Assembly: GCA_002118135.1 (NCBI GenBank)
Contig: BDIU01000008.1
Coordinates: forward strand, 186,001 to 250,000
Origin: Trebouxia sp. TZW2008
Taxonomy: Eukaryota; Chlorophyta; Trebouxiophyceae; Trebouxiales; Trebouxiaceae
Direction: 5' to 3'
Length of the DNA stretch: 64,000 nt
A program made the position numbers and the translations under genes. Positions 22,326-34,900 of this stretch are shown here, piece by piece (the first letter of the stretch is position 1; the number at the start of each line of letters is the position of its first letter). The notes under the pieces are model-generated. The model made no database searches. It saw only the letters and a program-made list of their open reading frames with translations, and was not told the origin of the DNA.

Positions 22326-25300
22326 ATGTGTTTCGAAGATCAACCGGCTGCGCGTGTTCCGACACCGCTTGCATTGAGGTGGGTATGCTCAATGTGCCCA
22401 CACAGATCGATCACGAGCATTGCAAGACGCCAATACATGCAAGCTGTAATCATGACTCTTGTTGCTGCAGCCTTGTGGGTTGTCATGCTAGACTTTCTCC
22501 CTCATATGCTCAAAGGGCCTCTCCGGATGCTTGAAAGGTGGGTCCTCACCAACATCTGCTGTGTGTACTGCTCTGCAAGACCAGAAGAAACTGATTGGTG
22601 CTTGATTCACAGGACAACACATGCTGCTCAACCCCAAAACGATACTAGCCAGCCGTCCCCGTCAAAGGCTTCACCAGATGCTAGCAGTCATCCCCAGCAA
22701 GGCTCTGATGATGTCAGCACATCCGGGCAGCCCATGCAGTCTGCCCACAGCAGTGCATCCTCTGACCGCACAGCTTCAGCAGGCCCTCTCTTTGAGGTAA
22801 CGAACAGTCCAACAACTTGCACTGCTTCAACTCATTGAAGCTCTGCTGCTGAAACAGCACCACCTGCCTGGCGTGCTGCTCCCAATCAACAGCAGCATGA
22901 ATTGCTCCTCAACATTTTCAACCAGGACATTAGGTTGAGCAGCTAAGGTCTTCTGCAGAAACTCAGCAGGCCTCTGTCTGATTTAGTCTACCTGTCTGAC
23001 AACTCATGCTTCTGCTTATAGAATTTCAGCTGCTGCCACAGCAGCATTTGCTCCATCAGCATCAGCATGTCCTTCTTCAGTGGTTCTTGTCAAGGGGCTG
23101 CACTAACAGCTGAGGTCTATCGCACAGATTCTGCGATGTCTGTTGCGGCAGCAGCATCTACCTAACATGCGCGTGGTCAATCAGCATGACCTGTTGCTTA
23201 TCAGCCTCACTGCAACAAGTAAGGCCTTTTGCTCAGATTGTGAACCTTCTACAGGCGCCCAACCCGTTCAAGCTGCGACCTAGGCCTGTCCAAGAAGCGA
23301 CGTCGTCCTACTCAGCGCTTCCTGAATCGTCTGCTGGTGCCAGTCCAAGTCAGGGCACTGGCCAAGTTACTGAACCTGCCCATCCCTTGCTGCATGGATG
23401 CCCACAACACAACCCCATGGCAGCGGTGCAAGACCCCTTGATGCTACTTGCTGCGGCTGTCATTCAGGTATGCGAAGGCATCAGTTGACTTGTCAGTGAC
23501 CATGATCAGATTGCATTGCATGGGTCACGAGCCAGCAATGCTTGTCTGGGTCATGATATACACCAGGTTGCTTGGGTCATGATTCAGGCAAGCTTGCTGG
23601 GTCCATGTGGTCATCATCTTCAGAAGGGCACACAAGTCTCTGTTGCATGTCCAATCTCATAATCTGTTGGCAGGCGGCTGGCTGCAGCAGATTGCGTCTG
23701 CAGCAACACAGCTCAATGCGTCTGTTTCTGCCGTGCTGTGAGCGTGTAACAAAACCTTCTCCTGCTTGCACTATGCTAGACTTTGCTGCTACCGCTTGCC
23801 AGGCATGGTTTGCATGCATCCCAAAGGCCAGAGTTACAGATATGCACAACAATGTAAATGTCCTGACAGTAGCTACATCATGCGATGCATGCATCACGCT
23901 ATGCATGCATCATGCTGATGTACAGCATCTCGTGACAGGCTGGTCCCCTTGGCAAGAGTGATCAAGCTACAGCCAGCCCGCCAAGCAGCCAGAAGAAGAA
24001 GAAAGATAAGGATAAGGACAAGGAGGGAGAGGTTGCAGCAGGAAGGATCAGCAAGAACCGCTCGTCGCGCTTCAAGGGCGTCACCAAGCATAGGCGCAGC
24101 GGCAGGTCAGCTGCAAGCTCTGTCATTTGTGATTTAAGATTTGTTACATTCTCATGAAAGCAATGATATCGTATGCATTTCAGCAAAGGTGCTCAGTGTG
24201 TGTGCCCCAAGTTCTGTCTGCCCAGGCGAGCGTGTTGCATAGCACAGAGCAAACACTATGTACGAAAACTGTGCAGCCAGTCATGATGTTGGCTGTTCAT
24301 GATGCAAGGCAAAATGCACCCAAGGGTTGCCACACAGTTGTAGCCCATCCCAGTCCTTAGCAAAGCTTCATTTGTCTCTGGGCATCAAGAGCATGCTGCC
24401 TTGCATTGATTCCACAGTGCCTAGCTGCTTGTCTACATCAAAGTACTGCTTGTGCAATGAACGCATGCAGCAGCCTCAGCTTCAGCTACAGGCAGGCCCA
24501 GCCCCTCCAAATTCAGCTCAGACTAATCCTCCCAACCCTCCTGAACCTGTGCTTCTGCCTTAATCTATCAGCTCAGGTCACATGCTGCCGCCCAAAGCGC
24601 CCTCCCTGCCAAGCCTGTTTTCCACAACCTCACATCCCCCTTTGATGACAGCTTCTGCTGGACCTCCGTCCCTATGCAATGCTGCCTTGTTGCATGCCAC
24701 CAACTGTTAACATGGGTCTGAACGTGCTTCACCTGAGGTGTGTGCCTGAGTTGGGTGCACCTGAGGCACAGACATAGCTTGCAGACTCTGTTTGGGACGA
24801 CAGAGCATTACCATGTTGATATGTAGGTGGGAGGCTCACATATGGGTGAAGGAGATGGGGCGGCAGGTATACTTGGGTGGCTATGCGCATGAGGAGCATG
24901 CTGCTGAAGCTTATGATGTGGCCGCCATCAAGTGCAAAGGCTCCCGAGTGAAGACCAATTTTGATCCCAATGGGTATGTCCACCACAGCTGCCTGACGCC
25001 TGTCGGTTTGGACAGCAGGCATTTGGCTTGATTAAGCGGCATCACCTGAGTGGGCCTTGGCATCGTCTCATTGTATTGTGGGTGCTCATTCATATTCAAG
25101 GTTGGCAATGGGCATGAATGGGTGTGATGCGCAAGACAGTGTCTTGCAGTATTTGTGTGACCTGCAACCCACTATAAGAGGATGCATGTCACCACAGACA
25201 TCACCTGTCACTTGCTTGTAAGTGGTGCACTAAGCCAAGGCACAGAGACTGAACTGCGTGTCACAGGTACAATGACTTGGCTGAGCTGATGGACAGCATC

Positions 25301-27982
25301 AGTTTGGAGGAGCTGATCATGGCAGTGCGCCGCCAGAGCCAAGGCTTCTCCAGGGGTACCTCCACCTACAAGGGGGTCACCCACCATCCCAGCGGTCAGT
25401 CCCCTAATAGCTGTGCCCTCAAGTGATCACTCATGCACTCAGATGCTGTTCTAGCTATGAAACTCTTGAATTGCTCTGCATGAGGCCATCTATGAATCTG
25501 TGTGACATCAAAGCATGCTCTTTGGCCGCTCTTGAGGTCTTGCTGATACCAAGTTCATTCAGACACATTGCACATGCCTCCTATATAATGCTCGACGTGA
25601 GGCATGCCATGCTAAAGTGAGCTGCATTGACGTACACAAATGAAGGGGACGCACACACTGGCACCCGTGGCTCGAACAGATCCACCTGGACCCCTTCCAT
25701 TCAAGTCCAAACATCTTCATACCACATGCCTACATGAGGCATTGCATGCTGAAACATACTGTCACATGCAGGACGGTGGGAGGCACGCATTGGGATCCCT
25801 GGCTCTAAGCACATCTACCTGGGCCTTTTCAATGAGGAGAAGGAGGCGGCACAGTCGTATGACAGAGCCCTTGTGCGCTTGCGAGGCACTTCTGCAGCCA
25901 CCAATTTCGCCCTGTCAGACTACCACCCTGACCTTGCAGATTACCATAAGATGCAACAGGTGACACCTTGTGCCTAGTCGCCATGCCATCATTTGCCATA
26001 TTGCACTACTGCCTGACCGTAGTGAGCACTGCAAGATTCTCAGGTGACACTTGGCGCAAGCCGTGCAGTAGCATGCAAAGCTGCCATGTCATGATTTTGC
26101 AGGTTACCATAAGATGCAACAGGTGAGACCTTGTGTACTGTCTGAATGGTGTGCAATGACTGTATTGGATGTTCATCCAAACATTGCAAACTAGCTGAAA
26201 CAATGTGCATCGTCTGCATATACAATTGCCCTGTCAGACTACCACCCTGATCTTGCGGACAATCATAAAATGCAACAGGTGGCACATAATGTGCCGTATG
26301 TGTAGCAAGCAAATTGCCTCACCACCATTACCACCCTGACCTTACAGACTGGCATCAGATGCACCACAGGAGATGTTTCGGGCTGTCTCCAAGCTGTGCA
26401 ATCACCTTGTCAGAATGCCAGCAGTCTGCAGGCTATGCACTTGCCTTGTCACGTTGTCAGCTGTCCTCAAGCCGCGCATGATATGCTACAGCATGCATCT
26501 ATTCGCATGGCTTTGGGAATCTGCACCGCAGAGGTCGTTTTGCGCCTTGGAAAGCAAGTGTCAAAGTGCACAACCACAGGCCTTCAAATGTTCATGAGGA
26601 GAACAAGACATTGCTGCCTTGCCCTCGCAACAGAGCTTTGAGGATCGCATTTCAGAGCTATGCTGTGCCACTTTGCACTGAGAAGTGGCGTTTCAGCTCT
26701 GTATTGGCTGTGCAGACGGTACTGCAGAGCGGCAAGCACATGGTCCTGTGTCTAGGTGGAGCAACCGAGTTTGAGAAATGGATCAAGTATGGGTCCTCCC
26801 CTGATGAGTTTGAGTTGGGCAACGAAACAGCCCAGTCTGCTTCTGCACAGAAGCCATCTCAAGGTCAGTCAGACAGGTTCTCTACAGTAACATGCAAGCA
26901 GGCCAAGCTGCAACATGTCAATGCTTCACAGAAACATCGTTTGACTGGTGTTCCACATCTGCAGCCCATTTTGACTCTGCATAGCAAGCATTTCAGGGTC
27001 AGAAAAGCTGTCTCAAAAACATTGTTTGACTACTGTCTGGAGCAATCCTGAAGTCAGTCCAATGAGCTTCCCACGGCTATGATGCAAGCATGCATGCAGC
27101 ACAATATTCTTCATAGAAAAGCGTCATTTGACTGATGTTCCAACATCTAGAGCAATCCCAATGTCAGTCAAACAAGCTTTTGATTTGAGAAATGCCAGCC
27201 ATGCATGCGGCAATAGTAGCAAAGTGGTAGTAACAGTGAAGGTACAGTAAATTCTGTTTGTAAGGACATTCAATGTAAGGGCAATCTCGATGTAAGGACA
27301 ACGCCATTGGTTACCAATGACTGTATTCCGACTGCGGTAGTTACTTTGAGTAAGGACAATTTGATGTAAGGACGAATCTCTTGGTAACCAAAGCAGTCGT
27401 TACAAAGACAATTTATTGTATCTCCGTCATCATCAGTTTGCCAACTGTTGCTGGCAGCAAATGACTGGTGCAAATGCCAGCCACTGACCAGTGCAAATGT
27501 GCAACAATTGCAGCAGGCACAAGTCGTTGCAGCCCATTGGACTCATAAAGTATGACTGCGACTGTCATTGCTGTTGTGGTGAATGCTGCAGGTGGCACCG
27601 CAGAGAGGAACAACAGAATATCTGAAGCCCGTGCAGCTGCTTATGATAGGGCTGCGCTCAAGTCTAAAAACGCAATGCAAGCCGCCGCTGATGCCATTGC
27701 TGCTGTAGACCAACCAGTAGATGATGAGCAGATCAGTGACACGGATACTGATGACGAAATGCAGGGTAGGTGTGACATTTACAATTGCTCGCATGTTGCT
27801 GACATTTGCATCTGATTGTGTGGCTGAATGTTGTTCTTTAGCTGTATGGGACAGTTGCTTGTGCGTGTCAGATGGGATGGTTCAGTAATCTTTTGACGTT
27901 TGTAGGTGTCTCACCAAAATGGGAGTTGCTGCAATCAATACGCAAAGGAACTGCAGCAAGCCAGAAGTCAAACGCAGGCTGA
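22326..27982 (+). CDS. Double-AP2-domain transcription factor B, tandem paralogue of A
   Basis: Ten exons fit in phase: 22326-22378, 22613-22796, 23237-23467, 23939-24105, 24827-24973, 25267-25394, 25772-25959, 26716-26863, 27592-27765 and 27906-27982. This gives 498 residues starting MCFEDQPAARVP. A Ser/Pro/Gln-rich activation-type region is followed by a Lys-rich KKKKDKDKDKEGE stretch and AP2 domain 1 ([15 protein letters not shown], then [20 protein letters not shown]). The linker is [22 protein letters not shown]2 domain 2 reads [37 protein letters not shown]. The four exons that carry the AP2 core have exactly the lengths of their AP2-A counterparts (147, 128, 188) or the same phase, so A and B arose by tandem gene duplication. 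The C-terminus is an Ala-rich helix, then an acidic DTDTDDEMQ segment. Targets are unknown. Confidence 0.88.
25641..25712 (+). repeat. Acceptor-side echo of AP2-B exon 7
   Basis: GGGGACGCACACACTGGCAC and the next ~50 bp align with the start of the AP2 domain 2 exon at 25772, about 131 bp further on. It is strongly decayed and has no AG in front. Confidence 0.7.
26098..26372 (+). repeat. Three donor-side echoes of AP2-B exon 7
   Basis: The exon end (CAGACTACCACCCTGACCTT ... ATGCAACAG/GT, donor at 25960) recurs with donors at 26123 and 26279. A third copy around 26324-26372 (TACCACCCTGACCTTACAGA) has lost the GT. Steps are about 163, 156 and 95 bp. Confidence 0.88.
27245..27418 (+). mobile_element. 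Pogo/Tigger-like MITE, 174 bp
   Basis: A short non-autonomous DNA element. It starts CAGTAAATTCTGTTTGTAAG and ends in the inverted counterpart (TTACAAAGACAATTTATTG). It is flanked on both sides by TA, the target duplication of the Tc1/mariner-pogo superfamily. Internally it has repeated TGTAAGGACA motifs and a TTGGTTACCAA stretch. It sits in the intron between AP2-B exons 8 and 9 and has no coding capacity. A relative lies in opposite orientation at 36722-36893. Confidence 0.8.
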
Positions 27983-28937
27983 CAGATAAGGTTTCATCTT
28001 GAAGCAACAGGGTACCTGTTCAGCTTCAGTTTGCGGTCACAACCTTCAACATTTTGACATTAATACTTGGTCAGTTGCACATTTTGTGCACATGGGTTTG
28101 TAGCTGGCAACGTTCAGCCCAAGATCAAATTGCTTGGGCATTGTGCTAGCACACTGCATCAGTCTTAGCATTGTATATTTGCAGCAGGGTGACATATCAA
28201 ATATGTATGGATATTGAGCTCAAATGTCTCCGTCAAACTTTTTCCTGTCGGGTGATGTCATCTGTAGATGGAAACAGCAGTCTGGTGGTTATGCAAGCTG
28301 AATGTCATCTTCATATGATGTTTTATGATTTCCACAAGCCGGATTACAGCGCTGACATCCACGTGTCATTGATTTGACATGACAGTTGGCACGCTGCAGA
28401 CAGAGCGTAGCTCAGAGCTAGCAGTCTCGCGGTCTGCGAATTGGAACTTTGACAAGGAGCTTTCGAAGAGGCAATGTTTAGTTACTGCACCTCAGGAATG
28501 TTGTGGCATGCTGTTCAAGTTGAACAGGTCAATGTCCATTGGAATTGTATCCCATTCACTCCCACCGTTTAATAAATACCTTGCTCTTGCCGTGAGTTGC
28601 TCCGGAAATGTTTGCGACCTGCTTCACCAAACATGGCACAGCGATCTTCCGTCTCGATTGCCTTCATATGATAGGCAATTGCGACGGAGGGTATCTGCGC
28701 AACTTGGTGAATCAGTATGTCGATCATAGCCGGTGCGCGTCACAGCCATTGTTAGTCGTGGGCGTTAGACATATCATCACAGTGTACATGGTCTAGTGAC
28801 CGCGTGTCAAGCCTAAGGTCGCTGTTTCTCGCACTGTAGCAAGCTTTAGGTTGTCTGTCTTGTGTTGATTCGGTTGAGAAAATAGCGCAAAGCAATCTAT
28901 TGAAGGCACGCTGCTGTTGTCGAGCTCACTTAAGATC
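27983..28937. other. Intergenic region between AP2-B and SEN1
   Basis: I see no gene here. The right half (from about 28380) is CpG-richer and should hold the SEN1 promoter. The ORF at 28379-28729 has no recognisable content. Confidence 0.5.
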
Positions 28938-31900
28938 ATGCCTGCTGATAAGCCTGCTCAGGTACGCCCTAAAACCTATTACTCTGATCACCTCGCGCAT
29001 AGATCGAATCAGCAGACTGTGTCAGTCCTGCATGCAAACGCCGAAGGCAAACTTGACGGCTTTTACTTGAGACGAACATGAGGCCAGATGTACTTTGCAT
29101 GTATAGGAGAAGCCTCGCCTTGTCAGGAAAGGTGAAGCCCCAAAGAAAGTCCAGGTCATAGAACCAGTCCTCAGGCATGGGCCCCCGCAGCGGGCGCCCT
29201 CCCAGTCCACTGCTGCCTTTCTGAGATCAGCAAAGGCTGAAGCTGGCATTTCTAGCAACGTACACCCAAGGCCAGAGCCCTCAGCTGATTATGGCAGCAA
29301 TCACATGCAGCAGAAACTGTACATGCAGCAGGTTCAGGATGCATTGAGAGCAGAGAGCCCTGACAGCAGCAGCAATGAGCAAAGAGCCGGTCAGTCAACC
29401 CGGAGAAGACCAACATCCAAATTGAATGCTCAAAGACCATCTGCTTTGAGTCAAGCACAGCATGGACAGCAGGGCCAGCAATCTATGACTGAAAGGTTGT
29501 CGCTGGCATCCATGCAGCATTTACTGGCTGCCTATGCTGGGCGTACTGAAGTCTATTGTGTATGCATTGCCTAGATCTAGACAGAATCGCCCGCCACCCT
29601 TCCTTGTGAGGCAGGCAATGTTTCAAACTCATTGGCGTTGCCCGTCATGTGTGCTGCATCATATGCTGGATGACCACAACCAGAAACGGAGTGTTTTGTT
29701 TGCCGGGAAACTCTGGATCTATCGCATGAACATGATCCCAAGATTCATTGCTTGTTTCTGTGTTCTCAAATCAGTATGCGCAGAAATGCTATCCTGGACT
29801 TGAGTTCATCTGCTTTGGACAAAGAAGGACCTGGTTTTACAGGTCAGGACACACAGCCTGACACAATCTTGTGACGAGCCAAAAAATATCTTTTTCTGTT
29901 GTAGGATGCAGCAACAGGTTCTAGGTGGCAGGCTGTGGTACCAAGACTGTCAGGACGCTAATCAGGACTTGCCACAGCAGCTGCCGCTCAACTATGACTC
30001 ATCCCAGCATTATTTGTCAACCTTTGAACCCCTGCTATTTGAAGAGGCTAGGGAGGCAGTGCGCTCTACATGGGTTGAGTCATGTGACATGAAGAAGACC
30101 TTCACAGTTGATATCAGCAGGTACAAGCACATGCTGATGTGTCATATCAAGATTCTTTTGTAAATGTCAGCAAATCAGCGCAGCCAGCTCACAAGTGTCA
30201 GAATGCTCAACCAAGCCCTGATCAGCAGATGATCACAGATGATCACCGTATATCATCAGATGTCTGAGCATCTGCCTTGCATTGTCAAAGCATGCAGCTG
30301 TCACACTGCGTGTAGGTAACACATTGCTTATCCTCATACAAAGCAGCAGGGTTAACAACAACAAGGCCGCATTTCCAGCACTCAACAGCTTGCCAGCTGT
30401 CTACCGTTTCTAGCTCAAAAGCCACATGCTTTCTTTCAGTGTGGAAGAGACAGCAGGTGGAGCAGCGCATGTGCGTCTGAAGCCGTGTAATCCCAACAGC
30501 CGAAGCTCCATTCTGCGAGAGAATAGCATGGTGGTGCTGACGCTTGCTAGGCCACCTCCCAAAGGCTCACTTGAGTGGCTTCAAGGGGGGCAGGGCAGGG
30601 GTGCTGGAGGGGTCAGCCCCACAGGACCACCAGAGGAGGGCCCAGTACACAAGAAGCAGCGGTGAGAGGAAGGCTTCTTTAATCACGTTTCTTCGCATGT
30701 CAGCAACTCAGCTGTGACCAAGGTTGTGTTGGTCCGCAGACCTCTTGGGCCTGCCACAGTGTACAGTGCAAAAGACGTGTGCTCAATATGAGTTTCTGGC
30801 ATGCTGTTGTCTTGAGAAGCTGTGCACCGACTTCCTGTAAGACATGGCTGTCAATGGGCTGAGGGCGCTGCGTTGCACAGCCATGCATGCATGTGTCTGC
30901 ATGCCTGCCAAAGCAGCACATCTCTCAGACTGTGCTACACTGTCAATATGCTGTTGAGCCTGTCTGTAAGGCATGAGCTGAGCTTACAGCGCTGACATAC
31001 AAAGTTGCACTGGCACAAGGGATGGTCAGAAGAAGTTGAACAGGCAGCCTAGTGAGCAAAGCTTGATGTGCTGCTGGTGTGCATGCAGGCGGTATCAAGA
31101 AGCAGGCAGGGCTCCAGGATCACAGTCTAACAGCCCAACAGGCAACCCAATTCAGGCACAGGCTGTCAGCATAAGCAATACGCAACCTGAGCCAGGTGAG
31201 CGCTGAACAAAATTTGTCTGTCAAGCAGTCTGCAATGAGCAAGTGTCTGGCGAGTGAGCCGTGACACACAGATTCAGGTCTTTGTACCACCATGTCACTG
31301 GGAGATGAGCAATGCAGCATGTATGTGTTGACATTGGGTCAGCGCACTGTGCTCAGCTATTTGCACGCCACTTGTGCTTCTGTTAGCTGTCAGCACAGTG
31401 TTCACTTGTCAGTCATCTGCTGTTTAATTTGCCTTTGCTCAAGGCTGAGTGGTGAGGGTAAAGTGGGTGGTGGTGGTGAGGGTAATGTAGGAGATGGGGG
31501 AGAAGGTCAGGTGGGCGGTGGAGGTAAGGGTAACTCGGGGGGAGGTGGTGAGGGTGATGGGGGTGGAGGAGGTGGAGATGGTGGTGGGGGCAGCTTGATG
31601 ACTTGTGCTGTGTCAAAAGACAGTAGCTTGATCAAGTTGCTAAGCAGTCACCCTCACCATCGCCCATCATCTTTGTCATGTCAGACCATCCATACAGGAA
31701 TGTTGGTCATCTACTGCGCTCCTGACACAGCCTGCATCAAACCTGTCCATCAGATAACAGGCAATGCAAGCCATTGCTACAAGCTGCAAGGCTGTTGTCT
31801 AAGCAGCTTTGTCATTGCTGCAGATTTAGCGCTGTCACTGGATCAGAGGCAGATAGAAGCAGGCGCTGCTGCTGCTGCTGCTGCTCTTGTTGCTGTCGGT

Positions 31901-34900
31901 GTCCCCCAAACAGTAACCACTGCAAACCATTGCTGCAACCTACACAGGCTGTTGAATGAGCACTAAAGGTGTTGCTGCAGATTCAGCTCTTTCCTTAGAA
32001 CAGCAGAGGCAGATAGAAGCAGACGCCGCTGCTGCTGTTACACGCAAGCACAGCCAAGTGCCTGTTGTGGCAGGTGCTGTGAAGTCAGCACCTCGGGACA
32101 TGTCCGGTGACATTTTTGTGACTGTGTACCCAGCCTGCAGTGCACATGCACACACTCCACATAGCTGCTGCAATCAGGTATGCATACACAAGCAATGTAT
32201 ACTTTGTTGCTTGAAGTCTATGCTATACATGTTCTTGCCAGTCAGCATGGTGAATCTCAGCTTCATCGTCGCATTGGTCAAACTCATCTTGCTTTGTATG
32301 CAAGTCTGCGACTTGTTACATCAATTTACAAACAAACAGCCCTGACAAGTTTGGCTTGACACTTCAGCTGCCCATGGTGCGCGTACTTGCCATTGTGTCT
32401 TTTGACAAGTTCTGTTGAACATCTGCAGGTGCTGCAAGCCATGAGGGATAAGCCTAGAGCATGGCACCTGGGTTACGCTGGAGCGCTCATCTCACAGGAG
32501 AGGGAGCACAAGGCGCTGCGTGAGGTCAAGAATATGAAGGTGACCACACTTCACCCATACTTGGTGGCTGACTCAAACTTCCCCATCCTGGGTCGATGAC
32601 ATGGCAGCAGTATCATGTGCGCCATGCAGAACCCGTCTGACCTGCGTCTGTCTACCACCTGTAGTGATCAGGCCCAAGCAGCCTTTGTTGCTTGTGTGAG
32701 TGGGGCGACAACCAAAGCAAAGTGCATCTGCTTGTGTGAGGTGCACAAGCGCCAAAGCAAAGTGTGCTCCACAGGTTGCCAAGTACATTCTGAAGCCGCA
32801 ACTGCTGGCAGAGATAGGAGCTGAGATGGCAGGTCATCACACCATTCAGCGCATGTGGCCCTCAGAGGCTGGCACACGTCCATTTCTGGATTTCATCCGG
32901 AGGCAGTATGACCAGCCTCAGCAAGCAGCAATAGAGGTCAGTTGCTGCTGTCCTTGCATTATCTTTGCGCAAGTCTTGAAGGTATTTGCGTTGAAACCTC
33001 AGAACAGGCTACTGCCTAATGATGTTCATTTGCCTAAGATTGGGCTCCCGCTGTCGGCACATGTTTTGAGTTGAGGTGTGAACAGTCTTGACTGAACATC
33101 CAAAGCATGATGGTGTGCTGCTTGCAAAATGCTGCCTGTTAGGGCCTGTCTTTGCCACGCGTCACCTGTGTCCAAAGCGTTGTTGATGGGTTTTGAGCAA
33201 GTGCTGTCTAGGTGTGCTGAATATTACTGCAGTCATCATCTCACATGGTAGCATAGAATGTCGACACTGGATGCACTAGTCACACAATGTCCATGAGCAA
33301 TCTCAGCAGTGACAGCTTTATCAATTGTTACTGTGCATCATATAACTCGCTCATGCTCAAAGTGAAGGTGTAACCAATGCGTGTTCGTGTTGCAGATCGC
33401 AGCTTGTCACTTGAGCAAGAGCGCTGCTGGGGGCCAGGGTCACCCAAGTCAGGCCATTCTGCCCTTTGTGCTCATTCAAGGGCCCCCAGGTGCCCCCTCT
33501 TCCTCTCTCCTCGCTTGTAAAGTAAGATACCATTGCTCATAGCTCAACCTTGCATTACAGGAACACAGATGATTGTCACCATGTGACTGCAGCATGCGCG
33601 CATCTGCTGCAGCATGGGTCCCTTGATTATGCAAGAGCTTGATGAAATGTCAACTGCAGCCAGTCTTTGGTTTACACATCATCGATGACTCTGTTTGAGC
33701 ACATCATTGATGACATTGTTTGAGCACAGCTGCAGTAGCACAACACTCCACCTCTGTCCTGAGCTGTGCCAAATGTTCAGTCATGCATGGAATTATCTGC
33801 CAGCAGCGCAGTTGATCAGCTGTACGCTGCGTGCTGCAGGCACAGGCAAGACTCACACGGTGCGGGGCATCTTGAATGTGTGGCATATTGTGCACTACAA
33901 CCGCTTCTTGGAGTCTTTGGTAAAAGCTCTTGCCAGGTTAGAACCCCTGCTGTGCTGTGCTTTGCCATGCTATGCTGTACAGCGCTGCCTTCCTCTGACT
34001 CAGTCAAAAGCCTCAACTCCTGTGCGGTCTTCCTGAAGCATGTCATCTTGATGCTTCCTGCAGATTTACAGCATCAAACAGCAACATGAAAAGCAATCAC
34101 GTGCTCTTCAACCTGGACAGGATCTTTACACGTGTGGGCACTCTAAAAGTGATGACACTTGTGCTATGGTGTCACACAAGGAAACACCTCTCAAGAGATG
34201 GCTAAGACCTCGTTGAGCTGTTGGTGTTGCAGGGACAGCTACAAAGAAAGCGTGTCAGCTGGGCTAACCCGCAGCTTGCCTAATTTGGCTCGTAAGCCAC
34301 GCATCCTAGTGTGTGCCCCCAGCAACGCTGCCACAGATGAGCTGCTGCAGCGTATCATGGACCACGGCTTTGTGGACTTCCAGGTACTTGGACTGCATTT
34401 GTTTCAAGGAAATTGACCTTGCGTTGGACTGTTCTGAATCAGAAGCACCAGTCAAAATGCAGTGCTTGCTTCCCAGTTGCATTGTCATTGTACTGAGATT
34501 GTCTTTGATGTTAGAGTCTAACTCTAAGTATGGAAGCTGCAAGCACGCCTGCTGCAGCGCTGGCTGTGCATCACCACGCCTGAAGACTTGCGTTTCTGTG
34601 ATTTCCGCCTGTTGTCTGCTTTTGAGGGTTTCATTGCACAATAAAAACAGCCCTTGTTATGCCTTTTGGGGCTTAGTCTCAAGAGCATCTTGCATGGTGT
34701 CATGCACGTGATGCCATGCAGAGGCTCAGCCTACAATGGATCCTGTCATGGCAACTCATAAGGCAGCGTAAAGTATGTTGCTGGGCTCAGTCAAAGATTT
34801 TGCCTATAAAGTTAAGCTTGTACTTGTCGAGAGCATGTGCAATGCATCAAACCCAGTGCGTGGAGTTTGCAGTGCAATATGTACAGGCTTGATCTGGTGC

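Noticed and set aside
31292..31966. 224-codon + ORF with a poly-Gly region
   Set aside because: It reads through the G-rich minisatellite and an echo; no acceptor enters it in the phase required by the preceding SEN1 exon.
34064..34148. Candidate SEN1 exon between the Walker A exon and the RILVCAPSN exon
   Set aside because: Including it gives phase 0 exit, whereas the next exon needs phase 2; joining 33936 directly to 34233 keeps the frame and the expected sequence.
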